64,000 nucleotides of DNA, taken from Arthrobacter agilis (GTDB lineage Bacteria; Actinomycetota; Actinomycetes; Actinomycetales; Micrococcaceae). Below, in pieces: positions 34,429 through 44,212 of the stretch. The notes under the pieces were generated by a model. It made no database searches. It was not told the origin of the DNA and saw only the letters and a list, made by a program, of their open reading frames with translations. Where the stretch lies: NCBI RefSeq assembly GCF_006494655.1, contig NZ_VHIM01000002.1:310001-374000 (forward strand). Direction: 5' to 3'. Position 1 is the first letter of the stretch. Every line of letters starts with the position of its first letter. Made by a program: the position numbers and the translations under genes.

Positions 34429-35760
34429 ATGAACCCCTCGACGTCCGACGCCCTCTACGACCGCGCCCGCGCCCTCATGCCGGGTGGTGTCAACTCACCC
34501 GTCCGCGCCTTCGGGTCGGTGGGTGGCACGCCGCGTTTCCTCGTCGATGCGCACGGCGCCTACGTGACCGATGCCGACGGCAAGGAGTACGTCGACCTCG
34601 TCTGCTCGTGGGGACCGGCACTGCTCGGGCACTCGCACCCGGAGGTCATCGCCGCCGTGCACCGCGCCGTCGACCACGGGCTCACCTTCGGAGCCTCGAC
34701 GCCCGCCGAGGCGGACCTCGCGCAGCTGGTGAAGGAGCGGGTGCCCGCCGTGGAGCTCCTGCGCATGGTCTCGACCGGCACCGAGGCGACCATGACGGCC
34801 GTCCGCCTGGCACGCGGGTTCACCTCGCGCAACCTGATCGTCAAGTTCGCCGGCTGCTATCACGGCCACGTCGACAGCCTGCTCGCCTCGGCGGGCTCCG
34901 GTGTCGCGACGCTCGCCCTGCCGGGTTCCGCAGGTGTCACCGAGGCCACGACCGCGGAGACCCTGGTGCTGCCGTACAACGACGTCGAAGCCGTCGAGGA
35001 GGCCTTCCGCACGCACGGCGAGCACATCGCGGCCGTGATCACCGAGGCGGCGCCCGCGAACATGGGTGTCGTCACACCCGCTCCGGGCTTCAACGCCTTC
35101 CTGAGCCGCATCACCTCCGAGCACGGAGCGCTGTTCATCGTCGACGAGGTCATGACCGGGTTCAGGACGCATGCCGGCGGCTACTGGAAGCTGACGGGCG
35201 GTGCCGACGACGCGGAGCACCCCTGGACACCCGACCTCCTGACGTTCGGCAAGGTCATCGGCGGCGGCATCCCGGCCGCTGCCCTCGGTGGGCGGGCCGA
35301 CGTCATGAACTACCTCGCCCCGATCGGGCCCGTCTACCAGGCGGGAACGCTGTCGGGCAATCCGATCGCCATGGCCGCGGGCGTCGCGACACTGACGGCC
35401 GCGACCGAGGACGTGTACCGCCACGTTGACGCGCGGTCGCTCGAGGTGAGCGAGGCACTGTCCGCAGAGCTCTCCGCAGCGGGGGTCGACCATTCGATCC
35501 AGCGGGCGGGCAACCTGTTCAGCGTCGCCTTCGGTACGGCCGAGAACGGCGTGCGCAACTACGCCGACGCGCAGGGCCAGGAGGCCTTCCGCTACGGCGC
35601 CTTCTTCCACTCCATGCTCGACTCGGGCGTCTACCTGCCGCCGTCTGTGTACGAGGCCTGGTTCCTGTCCGCAGCACACGATGACGCCGCGATGGAGCGG
35701 ATCCATGCGGCGCTGCCCGCTGCGGCCCGAGTGGCCGCGGAAGCCGTGCCCGTGGACTGA
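34429..35760 (+). CDS. hemL: Glutamate-1-semialdehyde 2,1-aminomutase
   Basis: A 443-residue class III PLP aminotransferase that converts glutamate-1-semialdehyde, the HemA product, to 5-aminolevulinate. [17 protein letters not shown] near the start, the segment [14 protein letters not shown], the PLP aspartate in [11 protein letters not shown] and the PLP lysine in [14 protein letters not shown] are present. The ATG has AAGGA about nine bases upstream. It is the last gene of the hem cluster and converges with an exonuclease gene. Confidence 0.95.
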   Translation: MNPSTSDALYDRARALMPGGVNSPVRAFGSVGGTPRFLVDAHGAYVTDADGKEYVDLVCSWGPALLGHSHPEVIAAVHRAVDHGLTFGASTPAEADLAQLVKERVPAVELLRMVSTGTEATMTAVRLARGFTSRNLIVKFAGCYHGHVDSLLASAGSGVATLALPGSAGVTEATTAETLVLPYNDVEAVEEAFRTHGEHIAAVITEAAPANMGVVTPAPGFNAFLSRITSEHGALFIVDEVMTGFRTHAGGYWKLTGGADDAEHPWTPDLLTFGKVIGGGIPAAALGGRADVMNYLAPIGPVYQAGTLSGNPIAMAAGVATLTAATEDVYRHVDARSLEVSEALSAELSAAGVDHSIQRAGNLFSVAFGTAENGVRNYADAQGQEAFRYGAFFHSMLDSGVYLPPSVYEAWFLSAAHDDAAMERIHAALPAAARVAAEAVPVD

Positions 35761-35845
35761 AGCGGGAGAAGCCCGGCGGAGGGAACGGTCCTGCTCCGAG
35801 GAATCGTTGCGCGATCCGCCCGTCGGTGGTGACCGCCCGCACTGT

Positions 35846-36592
35846 TCAGACGACGGCCGTGAGCCGGGGCTCCGTGATCGATCGCCCCGGCTCCGGAGAC
35901 GCCACGCGGTCCGGGACCACGGGCCACGCCCGCTCGATGACGGCGCCCGGCTCGCTGCGGCGGAGGTACTCCTCGAAGTTCGCGGCCTGCCGGTCGGCCC
36001 ACACGATGAGTGAGGCATGGAGGTCGACGGCGGGGCGCTGCAGGAAGGCGTACCGGTCGGCGAGGACGCGCCCGACCTCGAGTGTCGCGAGGACATCGGC
36101 CGACGAGGTGTGGGCGTTCTGGAAATCCACGCCGTAGTGCTCGCAGAGCGCCGTCAGGGTCCGCTTGCCGCGCCGGTAGCGGTCGGCCTGCTTGTCCATG
36201 ATGAACGGATCGATCACGGGGCCCGGCAGCGGAACGTCGATCGCGTGCCGGCGTCCCTCCTGCGCGAGCACCGTGAAGTCGTAGCGTGCGTTGTAGGCGA
36301 GCACCGGGACGCCGTCCGCGAACAGTCGCGCGAGGACTCCGGCGATGCTCCGCACCACGTCGGCCGCGGGCTGCCCGTGAGCGAGTGCTTGGGCCGTCGT
36401 GATGCCATGGATGGCCGAAGCTCCTTCCGGGATCTCCACGCCGGGATCGGCGAGCCATTCGTGGTGTTCGAGCACGTCGCCGCGACCATCGACCAGGATG
36501 ACCGTCGCCGTGACGATCCGGGCGGACATCGGGTCCCGTCCTGTCGTCTCGAGGTCGAAGGCCGCCCTCGGCTCCATGTGCCAGCTCGTCAT
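35846..36592 (-). CDS. DnaQ-type 3'-5' exonuclease
   Basis: A 248-residue DEDD-superfamily exonuclease resembling the epsilon subunit of DNA polymerase III. ExoI is AAFDLETTGRDP (residues about 10-21), ExoII is VLAYNARYDFTVL, and ExoIII is HTSSADVLATLEVGRVL with the late aspartate. ATG 36592 was chosen because the domain then begins a few residues later; a TACCGT box lies six bases upstream. It is divergent from an alkyltransferase-like gene and next to adnA/adnB, so a DNA-repair role is likely, but its partner polymerase is unknown. Confidence 0.83.
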   Translation of the reverse strand: MTSWHMEPRAAFDLETTGRDPMSARIVTATVILVDGRGDVLEHHEWLADPGVEIPEGASAIHGITTAQALAHGQPAADVVRSIAGVLARLFADGVPVLAYNARYDFTVLAQEGRRHAIDVPLPGPVIDPFIMDKQADRYRRGKRTLTALCEHYGVDFQNAHTSSADVLATLEVGRVLADRYAFLQRPAVDLHASLIVWADRQAANFEEYLRRSEPGAVIERAWPVVPDRVASPEPGRSITEPRLTAVV

Positions 36593-36681
36593 GGACACAC
36601 GGTACTGGCGTGCTCCGACCAATTGAGGGCACCGCACCGATCTCGCCGAGGTCATGACACAGAACAACTAGGGTGGACTGC

Positions 36682-37137
36682 ATGCTGAACGGACCCGGAG
36701 CCCTCAGGACGTGCGGACACGAGGGACCCGACCGCGCCGGTGGACGGGCGCGGACCCGGGTCGACGCGGCGGCCTTCGCCGAGGCAGTCCTCGATGTCAC
36801 CTGCCTCATCCCGTCGGGTCATGTCCTCACCTACGGAGACATCGCGGAACTCCTGGGCCACGGCGGTCCCCGCCAGGTCGGCAGAGCGCTGTCACGTGGC
36901 TCCCGGGAGGTCCCCTGGTGGCGCGTGCTGCGCTCGGGAGGCCACCCCGCCGTCGGCCTGGCGCTCCGGGCGCGCCCCCACTACGAGGCGGAGGGAACGG
37001 CGCTGCGCGTTCCCGCCGGCGCCCACGGTGCTGAGGAGTACCGGGTGGATCTCGCCGCCGCTCGCTGGTGGCCGTCGGAGGCGGACCACGCGACAGTGGA
37101 AGCGCTCAGCAGCGCTCTGGAAGGATTCGGCCCGTAG
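36682..37137 (+). CDS. Alkyltransferase-like (Atl/MGMT-family) protein
   Basis: A 151-residue protein with the DNA-binding domain of O6-methylguanine methyltransferase. CLIPSGHVLTYGDIAELLG and GGPRQVGRALSRG form the winged helix. In place of the PCHRV active site it has VPWWRVLRSGG, so the acceptor cysteine is missing. Such Atl proteins bind O6-alkylguanine without repairing it and hand the lesion to nucleotide excision repair. ATG 36682 lies seven bases after a TAGGGT box; GTG 36673 is an alternative. It stands just upstream of adnA. Confidence 0.85.
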   Translation: MLNGPGALRTCGHEGPDRAGGRARTRVDAAAFAEAVLDVTCLIPSGHVLTYGDIAELLGHGGPRQVGRALSRGSREVPWWRVLRSGGHPAVGLALRARPHYEAEGTALRVPAGAHGAEEYRVDLAAARWWPSEADHATVEALSSALEGFGP

Positions 37138-37194
37138 GGGAGCGGCGCCGTTGCGGTACCGCTGTTTGTCCGTGGCGTGTGGTGGTGTTGAGAC

Positions 37195-40100
37195 ATGACC
37201 AGCACCGTCCACGAGGCTCCGATCGAGCAATCCACCGGGTCACTCTCCGATGAGGCGGTGACCGGCTACGAGACCGTGCTCCGGTCTCTGCAGGACCGAT
37301 CCGGGCAGATCCTCGTCCTCGGTGCGCCGGGCAGCGGGAAATCATCGCTCCTCACCGATCTGGCGGTCCACCGCATCCAGGCCGGCGCCGTCGATCCCGA
37401 AGGCCTGCTGCTGCTCGGCCCCACGCGTGCCGCCGCCACCCGGCTGCGCGACGAGCTGACCGCCAAACTCGACCGGAGCATCAGCACGGCGCCGGCCCGC
37501 ACCTGGGCCTCCTACGCGTTCGACCTCATCCGCCGCGCCCGGGCCGAGGGCCGAACCCCCGGCATCCCGCGGGCGCCGCGCCTGCTCTCGGGTGCCGAGC
37601 AGGATCTGATCATCAAGGAGCTCCTGTCCGGCCACGGACGTGACGGCGCCCCGGCTCTCGACTGGCCCCCGGGGCTGGCGCTCGCACTCCCGACGCGCGG
37701 CTTCCGCCAGGAGATCCGGGACCTGTTCGACCGCGTGAGCGAGTACGGCGTGACGGCGGAGGACCTCTCCTCCTGGGGTGAGAGATTCGACCGGCCGGAC
37801 TGGGTGGCAGCGGCGGAGCTCTACCGGGAATACCGCGATGTGCTCGATCTGAGGATGCCCGAGGCCTTCGATCCCGCCGGCATCCTGACGGCGGCCCGGG
37901 AGATCCTCGAGACGGACCGCGACTTCCTCGACGGAGAACGGCGCCGCCTCCAGTTCGTCCTCGTCGACGACTACCAGGAGGCCAACCCCGCCGTCCACGC
38001 CCTGCTGGGGTTGATCGGGGAGAAGAGGGACGTGGTCATCACCTCCTGCCCCGACACCGTGGCCCAGGGATTCCGCGGCGCGCGGCCCGAACTGGTGGGA
38101 CGCCTCTCCACGCTGTTCCGGCGCGGGCCCGGTCTCAGCACGGTGACGCTGCCCGGATCCCTGACCCTCTCGGGCGCACTCGCCGCAGGGTGGACACGCG
38201 TGGCGTCCCGGATCGCCACGACGGGTGTCAGCACGGCGTACCGCGCACTACCCGCAATCATGGCCGGCCCGGAGGAAGGAGGGTCGCCGGGCGGTGCGGC
38301 GCCGGGATCGACCACCCAGGATGCTCTGCTCACGACGCCGGTCCCGGTGGGCGGACGCCCGGGACCCGCCGTGTCCGCGCACCTCCTCGACAGCGCGTTC
38401 CACGAACAACGCTTCATCACGCAGCGCATCCTCGAAGCCCACCTGTACTCCGAACGCAGCCTCGACGACATCGCGGTCATCGTCAGGAACGGGGCGCAGG
38501 TCTCGGCGGTGCAACGCTTCCTGACCGCACAGGGTATCGCGGTGAATGTCCCTGCAGCCGAGACGGCCATCCGGGAGGAACCGGCCGTGCGGCCGCTCCT
38601 GGAGCTCTACGCGGTCGTCGTCGGGCGGGCCGAACTGGACACCGAGCTCTGTGTCTCGCTGTTGACCTCGAGGATCGGTGGTGCGGGCAGCCTCGAGCTG
38701 CGCAGGCTGCGCCAGGTCCTGCGTCGCACCGAACTGCTGCAGGGTGGAGGACGCACGAGCGACGAGCTGCTCACGGCCCTGTTCTCCTCCCCGGAGGAGA
38801 TCGCAGCGCTCCCCACGGAAGGCGCCCCGGCACGTCGTCTGTTCCGGATGCTGGAAGCGGGGCGGCAGGCCGTCGCCGATCCTGCCCGCGACCCCGAAAC
38901 GGTGTTGTGGGCTCTCTGGTCCGCCTCGGGGCTGGCCCGCACGTGGTCTGCCTCAGCACTGTCGGAGGGGCCATCCGCTGCGCGCGCGGATCGCGACCTC
39001 GACGCCATGATGGCTCTGTTCCACACCGCCGAACGCTTCGTCGAGCAGATGCCGGGCGCAGACCCTGGACTGTTCCTCGACTACATCCTCAGCCAGGACA
39101 TCCCGATGGACACCCTGGCGGAGCGCACCCGACGGCAGGCCTCCGTCTCCGTCATGACTCCTGCGAGCGCGGCAGGGCGGCACTGGCCACTCGTGATCGT
39201 GGCGGGCGTCCAGGACGGCACCTGGCCGAACCTGCGCCTGCGCGGGGAGCTTCTCGGGTCGGGTGAGCTGCGCGCGTTGCTGGACCACGGCGCTTCCTTC
39301 CGCGCGACGCGCGACCCGGTCTCGCAGGTGCAGGACATCCGGTTCGACGAACTCCGCACGTTCTCGCTCGCGGTCTCGCGGGCCACCGAGGAACTGATCT
39401 GCTGCGCGGTCTCCTCGCAGGACGAGCAGCCCTCACAATTCCTCGATGTCCTCGCGCCGTTGCCGGCCGGTGTCGGGGAGAGGCCCCGCACGCAGGTCCT
39501 CCGCCCGGTCACCCTGCGCGCGCTCGTCGCAGAACTCCGCACCTTCGCCCAGGACCCCCGAGGCGGGACGGTCGCCGACGAGGCGGTCGGGCACCTGGGG
39601 CGGATGTCCATCACCGAACCACCCGTGCCCGGAGCCCACCCCGGGCAATGGTGGGGGGTCCTGGGGCTGAGCTCCGCGGAACCGGTGGTGCCGGCCGGGC
39701 AGCCGGTGCCGGTGTCGCCGTCCAAGGTCGAGTCGGTCCTCACCTCGCCGCTGAGCTGGTTCGTCTCGGCTGCAGGGGGTGAGCGGACCACCGACTTCGC
39801 GCGGTCCCTCGGGACGCTGGTCCACCAGATCGCCCAGGACCTGCCGGACGCGACCGGCCACGAGTACGTGCGGGAGCTCGAGCGCCGCTGGCCTCAACTG
39901 GGCATCGGCGACACCTGGGAGGGCCACGCCGACTTCAAGCGAGCAGAGGGCATGGTCCGGAAACTCGCCGCCTACGTTCTGGCGTCCCGGAAGGACGGTC
40001 GCTCACTTCTGGCCACGGAAGTCGACTTCTCCATCGATCTCGACGTCGAGATCGACGGAGCCGCGAGAGTGGCACGGTTGCGCGGACAGATCGACCGGCT

Positions 40101-40590
40101 CGAACTGGACGAGGAAGGACGCTTCGTCGTGGTCGACCTGAAGACCGGCAGGAGTGCTCCGGCGGTCGCCGACATCGTCCGCCATCCGCAGCTCGCCGCC
40201 TACCAGACCGCGGTGGCAGCCGGCGCCCTGGCGAAGGACGACGATCAGCCCGACGACCCGGCCCGTTCGCAGCCGCCCGGCGGCCCGCTCGATCCTCAGA
40301 ACGATGCCACGACTCACGATGCCACGACTCACGATGCCACCAGGCCCGGTGGCGCGGCCCTGGTGCAGCTGGGGACGACATCGAAGGGCGTGGCCGTCCA
40401 GCAGCAGCCGCCGATCGGCACCGACGATGCGTGGGCGCACGCGATGATCGAGGACGCCGCCGGTCTGATGGCGGCCTCGACCTTCGAGACCATTCACGAC
40501 CCCCGGCGCTCGGGCTTCGGCGGCAGCGGCTGCCGCCTGCCGGAGATCTGCCCACTGTGTGAAGAAGGACACCAGGTGACGCAACCATGA
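37195..40590 (+). CDS. adnA: AdnA-like UvrD-family helicase-nuclease
   Basis: A 1131-residue protein with an N-terminal UvrD/Rep-type motor and a C-terminal RecB-type nuclease. Walker A is GAPGSGKSSLL (residues about 43-53); the Walker B position reads VDDYQEANPAV. The nuclease has GQIDRLELDEEG and VVDLKTGRSAP, followed by the Q-x3-Y helix. A 15-base repeat (NDATTHDATTHDAT) and a Cys-rich end (CRLPEICPLC) lie after it. In mycobacteria AdnA and AdnB form the heterodimer that resects DNA double-strand breaks. It overlaps adnB by four bases. The gene order with adnB, nudC and uvrD2 supports the assignment. Confidence 0.85.
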   Translation: MTSTVHEAPIEQSTGSLSDEAVTGYETVLRSLQDRSGQILVLGAPGSGKSSLLTDLAVHRIQAGAVDPEGLLLLGPTRAAATRLRDELTAKLDRSISTAPARTWASYAFDLIRRARAEGRTPGIPRAPRLLSGAEQDLIIKELLSGHGRDGAPALDWPPGLALALPTRGFRQEIRDLFDRVSEYGVTAEDLSSWGERFDRPDWVAAAELYREYRDVLDLRMPEAFDPAGILTAAREILETDRDFLDGERRRLQFVLVDDYQEANPAVHALLGLIGEKRDVVITSCPDTVAQGFRGARPELVGRLSTLFRRGPGLSTVTLPGSLTLSGALAAGWTRVASRIATTGVSTAYRALPAIMAGPEEGGSPGGAAPGSTTQDALLTTPVPVGGRPGPAVSAHLLDSAFHEQRFITQRILEAHLYSERSLDDIAVIVRNGAQVSAVQRFLTAQGIAVNVPAAETAIREEPAVRPLLELYAVVVGRAELDTELCVSLLTSRIGGAGSLELRRLRQVLRRTELLQGGGRTSDELLTALFSSPEEIAALPTEGAPARRLFRMLEAGRQAVADPARDPETVLWALWSASGLARTWSASALSEGPSAARADRDLDAMMALFHTAERFVEQMPGADPGLFLDYILSQDIPMDTLAERTRRQASVSVMTPASAAGRHWPLVIVAGVQDGTWPNLRLRGELLGSGELRALLDHGASFRATRDPVSQVQDIRFDELRTFSLAVSRATEELICCAVSSQDEQPSQFLDVLAPLPAGVGERPRTQVLRPVTLRALVAELRTFAQDPRGGTVADEAVGHLGRMSITEPPVPGAHPGQWWGVLGLSSAEPVVPAGQPVPVSPSKVESVLTSPLSWFVSAAGGERTTDFARSLGTLVHQIAQDLPDATGHEYVRELERRWPQLGIGDTWEGHADFKRAEGMVRKLAAYVLASRKDGRSLLATEVDFSIDLDVEIDGAARVARLRGQIDRLELDEEGRFVVVDLKTGRSAPAVADIVRHPQLAAYQTAVAAGALAKDDDQPDDPARSQPPGGPLDPQNDATTHDATTHDATRPGGAALVQLGTTSKGVAVQQQPPIGTDDAWAHAMIEDAAGLMAASTFETIHDPRRSGFGGSGCRLPEICPLCEEGHQVTQP
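40301..40340 (+). repeat. 15-bp in-frame repeat in the AdnA nuclease domain
   Basis: Two full copies of ACGATGCCACGACTC and two-thirds of a third encode a His/Asp/Thr-rich run between the nuclease core and the C-terminal cysteine motif. It probably forms a flexible loop. Confidence 0.85.
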
Positions 40591-43500
40591 ACCCCTCGAC
40601 GACGAGCGAGTCGCCGATTTCGCCCTCATCTCCCGAGGGAGAGGACAACGCGCCGGTTCTCGGCCGGGTGCGCTACAGCGCGCGCCGGCTCGCGGAGCTC
40701 CTCCACGCCGACGCGGACAGCGATGTGCAGTATCCCACCGACGAGCAGGCACGCGTCATCGAGGCGCCGCTCGAGCCACTCCTCGTGATCGCGGGAGCGG
40801 GATCGGGAAAGACCAAGACCATGGCCGACCGCGTGGTCTGGCTCGTCGCGAACGGCTTGGTCCGCCCGGAGCAGATTCTCGGAGTGACCTTCACGCGCAA
40901 GGCGGCCGGTGAACTGTCCTCGCGGGTCCGCCAGCGCCTGGCGCAGCTCTATGCAGCGCGGGCGAGCGCCGGCGTGGGCGGAGACACGGACGTCGAGGAC
41001 CGCCTCGATCCCACCATCTCGACCTACCACTCCTTCGCGAACGGGATCGTTCAGGACTACGGGCTCCGGATCGGCGTGGAGCGTGACTCCGTGATGCTGG
41101 GAACCGCGCAGTCCTGGCAGCTGGCGCATGCCGTGCTGGAGGGCTACGACGGCGAGTGGGAGCACTTCACGGCGGCGAAGAGCACCCTGGTCAAGGCGGT
41201 TCTCGGGATGGCCGGGGAATGCGCGGAACACCTCGTCGCTCCATCCATGGTCCGTCAGGAGTTGCGGCGAACCATCGACCACGTCGTGGGACTGCCCTAC
41301 GTAGCCGGCAGCACCAGGCCGGCCGCGCAGAAAGTACACGAGCTTCTCGACAAGCTGCGGACACGTGTGACGGTGACCGAGCTCGTCGAACTATACGGCT
41401 CGGCGAAGCTCGCGCGGCGCAATCTCGATTTCGGGGACCTGGTGTCCCTCGCGGCGAGAATCGCGAGGGACGTGCCGGAGGCCGGCGTGGCCGAGCGGGA
41501 CAAGTACCGTGTCGTGCTCCTCGATGAGTTCCAGGACACCTCGCACGCGCAGATGGTGTTGTTCTCGCGTCTTTTCGCCGACGGACGATCCGTCACGGCG
41601 GTCGGTGATCCCCACCAGTCCATCTATGGATTCCGGGGAGCGTCTGCAGGACAGCTGCGCACGTTCCGTATGGCGTTTCCCCGCTCCTCGCCCGACGGAT
41701 TGCAGCCCTCCTCCGTGGCCCACCTCTCCGTGGCCTGGCGTAACTCGACGGCGATCCTCGAGGCCGCGAACACGGTCTCCGCGCCTTTGAACCGGGCCGC
41801 GCTCTGGCTTCGGAACACCGCGGTCCAGCAGGTTCCCGGCCTCGGAGCGCGTCCGCGCGCGCCGCTCGGAGAGGTCGTCCTGGGGCGCTTCCTCACGGAC
41901 GCCCCGATCCCGGACGACGTCGGGCACGGCAGCAGGGCCGGCAGGACCAACACGGCCACCACGGCCACCACGGACCGTACAGACAGCGGGACCAGCACGG
42001 CCAGCACAGACAGCAGGACCAGCACGGCCAGTACAGACAGCACGGACGGCACGGACGGCGGCCGCAGTATCAGCGAAGCCGAGGCGGTCGCCCTGGAGGT
42101 GCTGCGGCAACGGCGGCGCTCGTTCGAGGCGGACGACGACGGAAGTCCCTTGCGGCCGACGATGGCGGTGCTGTGCCGAGGGCGCAAGCAGTTCGAACCG
42201 ATCCGGCGGGAGCTCGAGCGGAACGGTGTGCCGGTTCAGGTGGTGGGACTCGGCGGGCTGCTGCGCACTCCCGAGGTCGTCGATCTTCTGGCGACGCTCA
42301 GGGTCCTCGGAGATCCGGACCGGTCGGATTCGATGCTGCGGCTCCTGGCGGGAGCCCGCTGGCGGCTCGGGCCGGCCGACCTCATGGCGCTCGGCGACTG
42401 GTCGAAGCAGCTCGCCAGGACACGGGAAGCGATGTTCCGGCGCGGAACGTCCGGTGAGCAGGACCCCGACGAGGACCAGATCCGGGATCTCGTGGTCGCT
42501 CCCGACCTCGCCGAGGCCGGGAGTCTGGTCGAAGCCGTGGATCATCTTCCGCCGGCGGACTGGGTGTCCTCGGCCGGTCGATCGCTCAGCCCGGTTGCCC
42601 GGGAACGGCTCGACGTCCTGCGCCGCGAGTTGCGGGGCCTTCGCGCGTTCGTCGGCGACGACCTCGGCACCATGATCGGCGAGGTCGAACGCACCATGCT
42701 GCTCGATATCGAGGTGGCTGCGAAACCCGGCGTCAGCATTCACGAGGCCCGACGCAACCTCGACGCCTTCACGGAGGCCGCGGCGGGGTTCGTGGCAAGC
42801 GCAGAACGTGTGGACCTCGCGGCTTTCCTTTCCTGGTTGGAGGCGGCTGACCAGGAGGAGGACGGCCTGCCGGTCACACAGCTCGAAGCCAGCAGGGACG
42901 CGGTGCAGCTGCTCACCGTGCACGCCTCCAAAGGCCTCGAATGGGACGTGGTCTTCGTTCCGGGCCTGAACGAGAAGTCCTTTCCGAGCGGCAAGGACTC
43001 GCGGTGGAGCAGCGGTGACGCAGCCATCCCGTGGCCTCTGCGCGGAGACGCGGCGGAGCTTCCCCAGTGGGACTGGGAGCAACCAGACCAGAAGCAGTGG
43101 CTCACGAGTGAGAAGGAGTTCGCCGACGACGCAAAGGTTCACGCCGAGCGTGAGGAACGCCGACTGGCCTACGTCGCGTTCACGCGCGCCAAGCACGTCC
43201 TCGTCTGCACCTCATCCGCCTGGGGTGGGGGGCGGTCCCGGCCGTCCGCGCCGTCGTCGTACCTCATGGACCTCCTGACGATCGCCGGGAGCGGCGCACC
43301 CGGCTTCTCGACGCCGCACTGGCTGGAAGATGGCGCCGAGGGGGAGACGAACCCGGCGATCTCCCGCCCCGAACGCGGTGTCTGGCCGTTCGACCCGCTC
43401 GGTGCACGGCGGGACGACCTCGAGCGGGCCGCGCGCGCCGTCCTCGAGCAGGCCGCCGAACCCACCCCGGGGGTGGAGGTCGATGACGGACGCTGGGGGC

Positions 43501-44171
43501 GGGAGGTGAGGCTCCTGCTGGCCCGCCAGGCACGGGAGCGCGAGCGGCTCCCGCTGGTGCTGCCGGCACACATCTCCGCATCCACGCTCGTGCAGCTCGG
43601 CGAGGACCCGGAAGCAGTGCTGGAGCAGCTACGCCGCCCCCTTCCCCGACGGCCGGGCTCGGCTGCGCGGAAAGGAACCGCCTTCCACGCCTGGATCGAG
43701 GAGTTCTACGGATCTGGCGGCATGCTCGACCTCGGGGAGTACCCGGGCGGGGCGGATGCTCACGTCGATGAGACGCTGGGCCTGCAGGAAATGGCTGACA
43801 TCTTCGAACGCTCCGAATGGGCGCTGCGCGAGCCCTTCGCGGTCGAGGCTCCCATCGAGACGAAGATCGGCGGCGTCGTCGTGCGCGGCCGGATCGACGC
43901 CGTCTTCCGGGACGCGGACGGCGGGTGGGATCTCATCGACTGGAAGACCGGGCGACCGCCCGGCCGCGAGCAGCGGGAGGCCAAGGCAGTTCAGCTCGCG
44001 GTCTATCGGCTGGCATGGTCACGCCTGAAAGAGGTGCCCCTCGACACCGTGCGGGCGGCGTTCTTCTACGTCGCGGACAACCTGGTGGTCCGGCCCCATG
44101 ACCTCGCGGAGGCGGACGAGCTCGAAGCCATCATCGGGCGTGCACATGCGGCAACCGGTCGGCCGTTCTAG
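40587..44171 (+). CDS. adnB: AdnB-like UvrD-family helicase-nuclease
   Basis: A 1194-residue helicase-nuclease. Motif I AGAGSGKTKTMADR (about residue 69), Walker B LLDEFQDTSHAQM, motif III VGDPHQSIYGFRGAS, motif V VHASKGLEWDVVFVPG and motif VI YVAFTRAKHVLV are intact, so this is probably the main motor. The C-terminal RecB nuclease has GTAFHAWIEEFYG, VRGRIDAVFRD, LIDWKTGRPPG and AVQLAVYRLAW. A Thr/Ser/Asp-rich low-complexity insertion lies at residues about 452-492. It acts with AdnA in end resection. It ends before a heptamer repeat and a convergent phosphotransferase gene. Confidence 0.87.
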   Translation: MNPSTTSESPISPSSPEGEDNAPVLGRVRYSARRLAELLHADADSDVQYPTDEQARVIEAPLEPLLVIAGAGSGKTKTMADRVVWLVANGLVRPEQILGVTFTRKAAGELSSRVRQRLAQLYAARASAGVGGDTDVEDRLDPTISTYHSFANGIVQDYGLRIGVERDSVMLGTAQSWQLAHAVLEGYDGEWEHFTAAKSTLVKAVLGMAGECAEHLVAPSMVRQELRRTIDHVVGLPYVAGSTRPAAQKVHELLDKLRTRVTVTELVELYGSAKLARRNLDFGDLVSLAARIARDVPEAGVAERDKYRVVLLDEFQDTSHAQMVLFSRLFADGRSVTAVGDPHQSIYGFRGASAGQLRTFRMAFPRSSPDGLQPSSVAHLSVAWRNSTAILEAANTVSAPLNRAALWLRNTAVQQVPGLGARPRAPLGEVVLGRFLTDAPIPDDVGHGSRAGRTNTATTATTDRTDSGTSTASTDSRTSTASTDSTDGTDGGRSISEAEAVALEVLRQRRRSFEADDDGSPLRPTMAVLCRGRKQFEPIRRELERNGVPVQVVGLGGLLRTPEVVDLLATLRVLGDPDRSDSMLRLLAGARWRLGPADLMALGDWSKQLARTREAMFRRGTSGEQDPDEDQIRDLVVAPDLAEAGSLVEAVDHLPPADWVSSAGRSLSPVARERLDVLRRELRGLRAFVGDDLGTMIGEVERTMLLDIEVAAKPGVSIHEARRNLDAFTEAAAGFVASAERVDLAAFLSWLEAADQEEDGLPVTQLEASRDAVQLLTVHASKGLEWDVVFVPGLNEKSFPSGKDSRWSSGDAAIPWPLRGDAAELPQWDWEQPDQKQWLTSEKEFADDAKVHAEREERRLAYVAFTRAKHVLVCTSSAWGGGRSRPSAPSSYLMDLLTIAGSGAPGFSTPHWLEDGAEGETNPAISRPERGVWPFDPLGARRDDLERAARAVLEQAAEPTPGVEVDDGRWGREVRLLLARQARERERLPLVLPAHISASTLVQLGEDPEAVLEQLRRPLPRRPGSAARKGTAFHAWIEEFYGSGGMLDLGEYPGGADAHVDETLGLQEMADIFERSEWALREPFAVEAPIETKIGGVVVRGRIDAVFRDADGGWDLIDWKTGRPPGREQREAKAVQLAVYRLAWSRLKEVPLDTVRAAFFYVADNLVVRPHDLAEADELEAIIGRAHAATGRPF
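41942..42063 (+). repeat. Degenerate Thr/Ser/Asp-coding repeat tract inside adnB
   Basis: This stretch consists of short repeating units related to ACCAGCACGGCCAGCACAGA. It encodes a run of Thr, Ser, Ala and Asp between motor segments. It keeps the reading frame and probably forms an unstructured linker. Confidence 0.75.
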
Positions 44172-44212
44172 CGCTCGAGGAGCCTTCCGTCGAGGGACCG
44201 GAGATGATCTTC

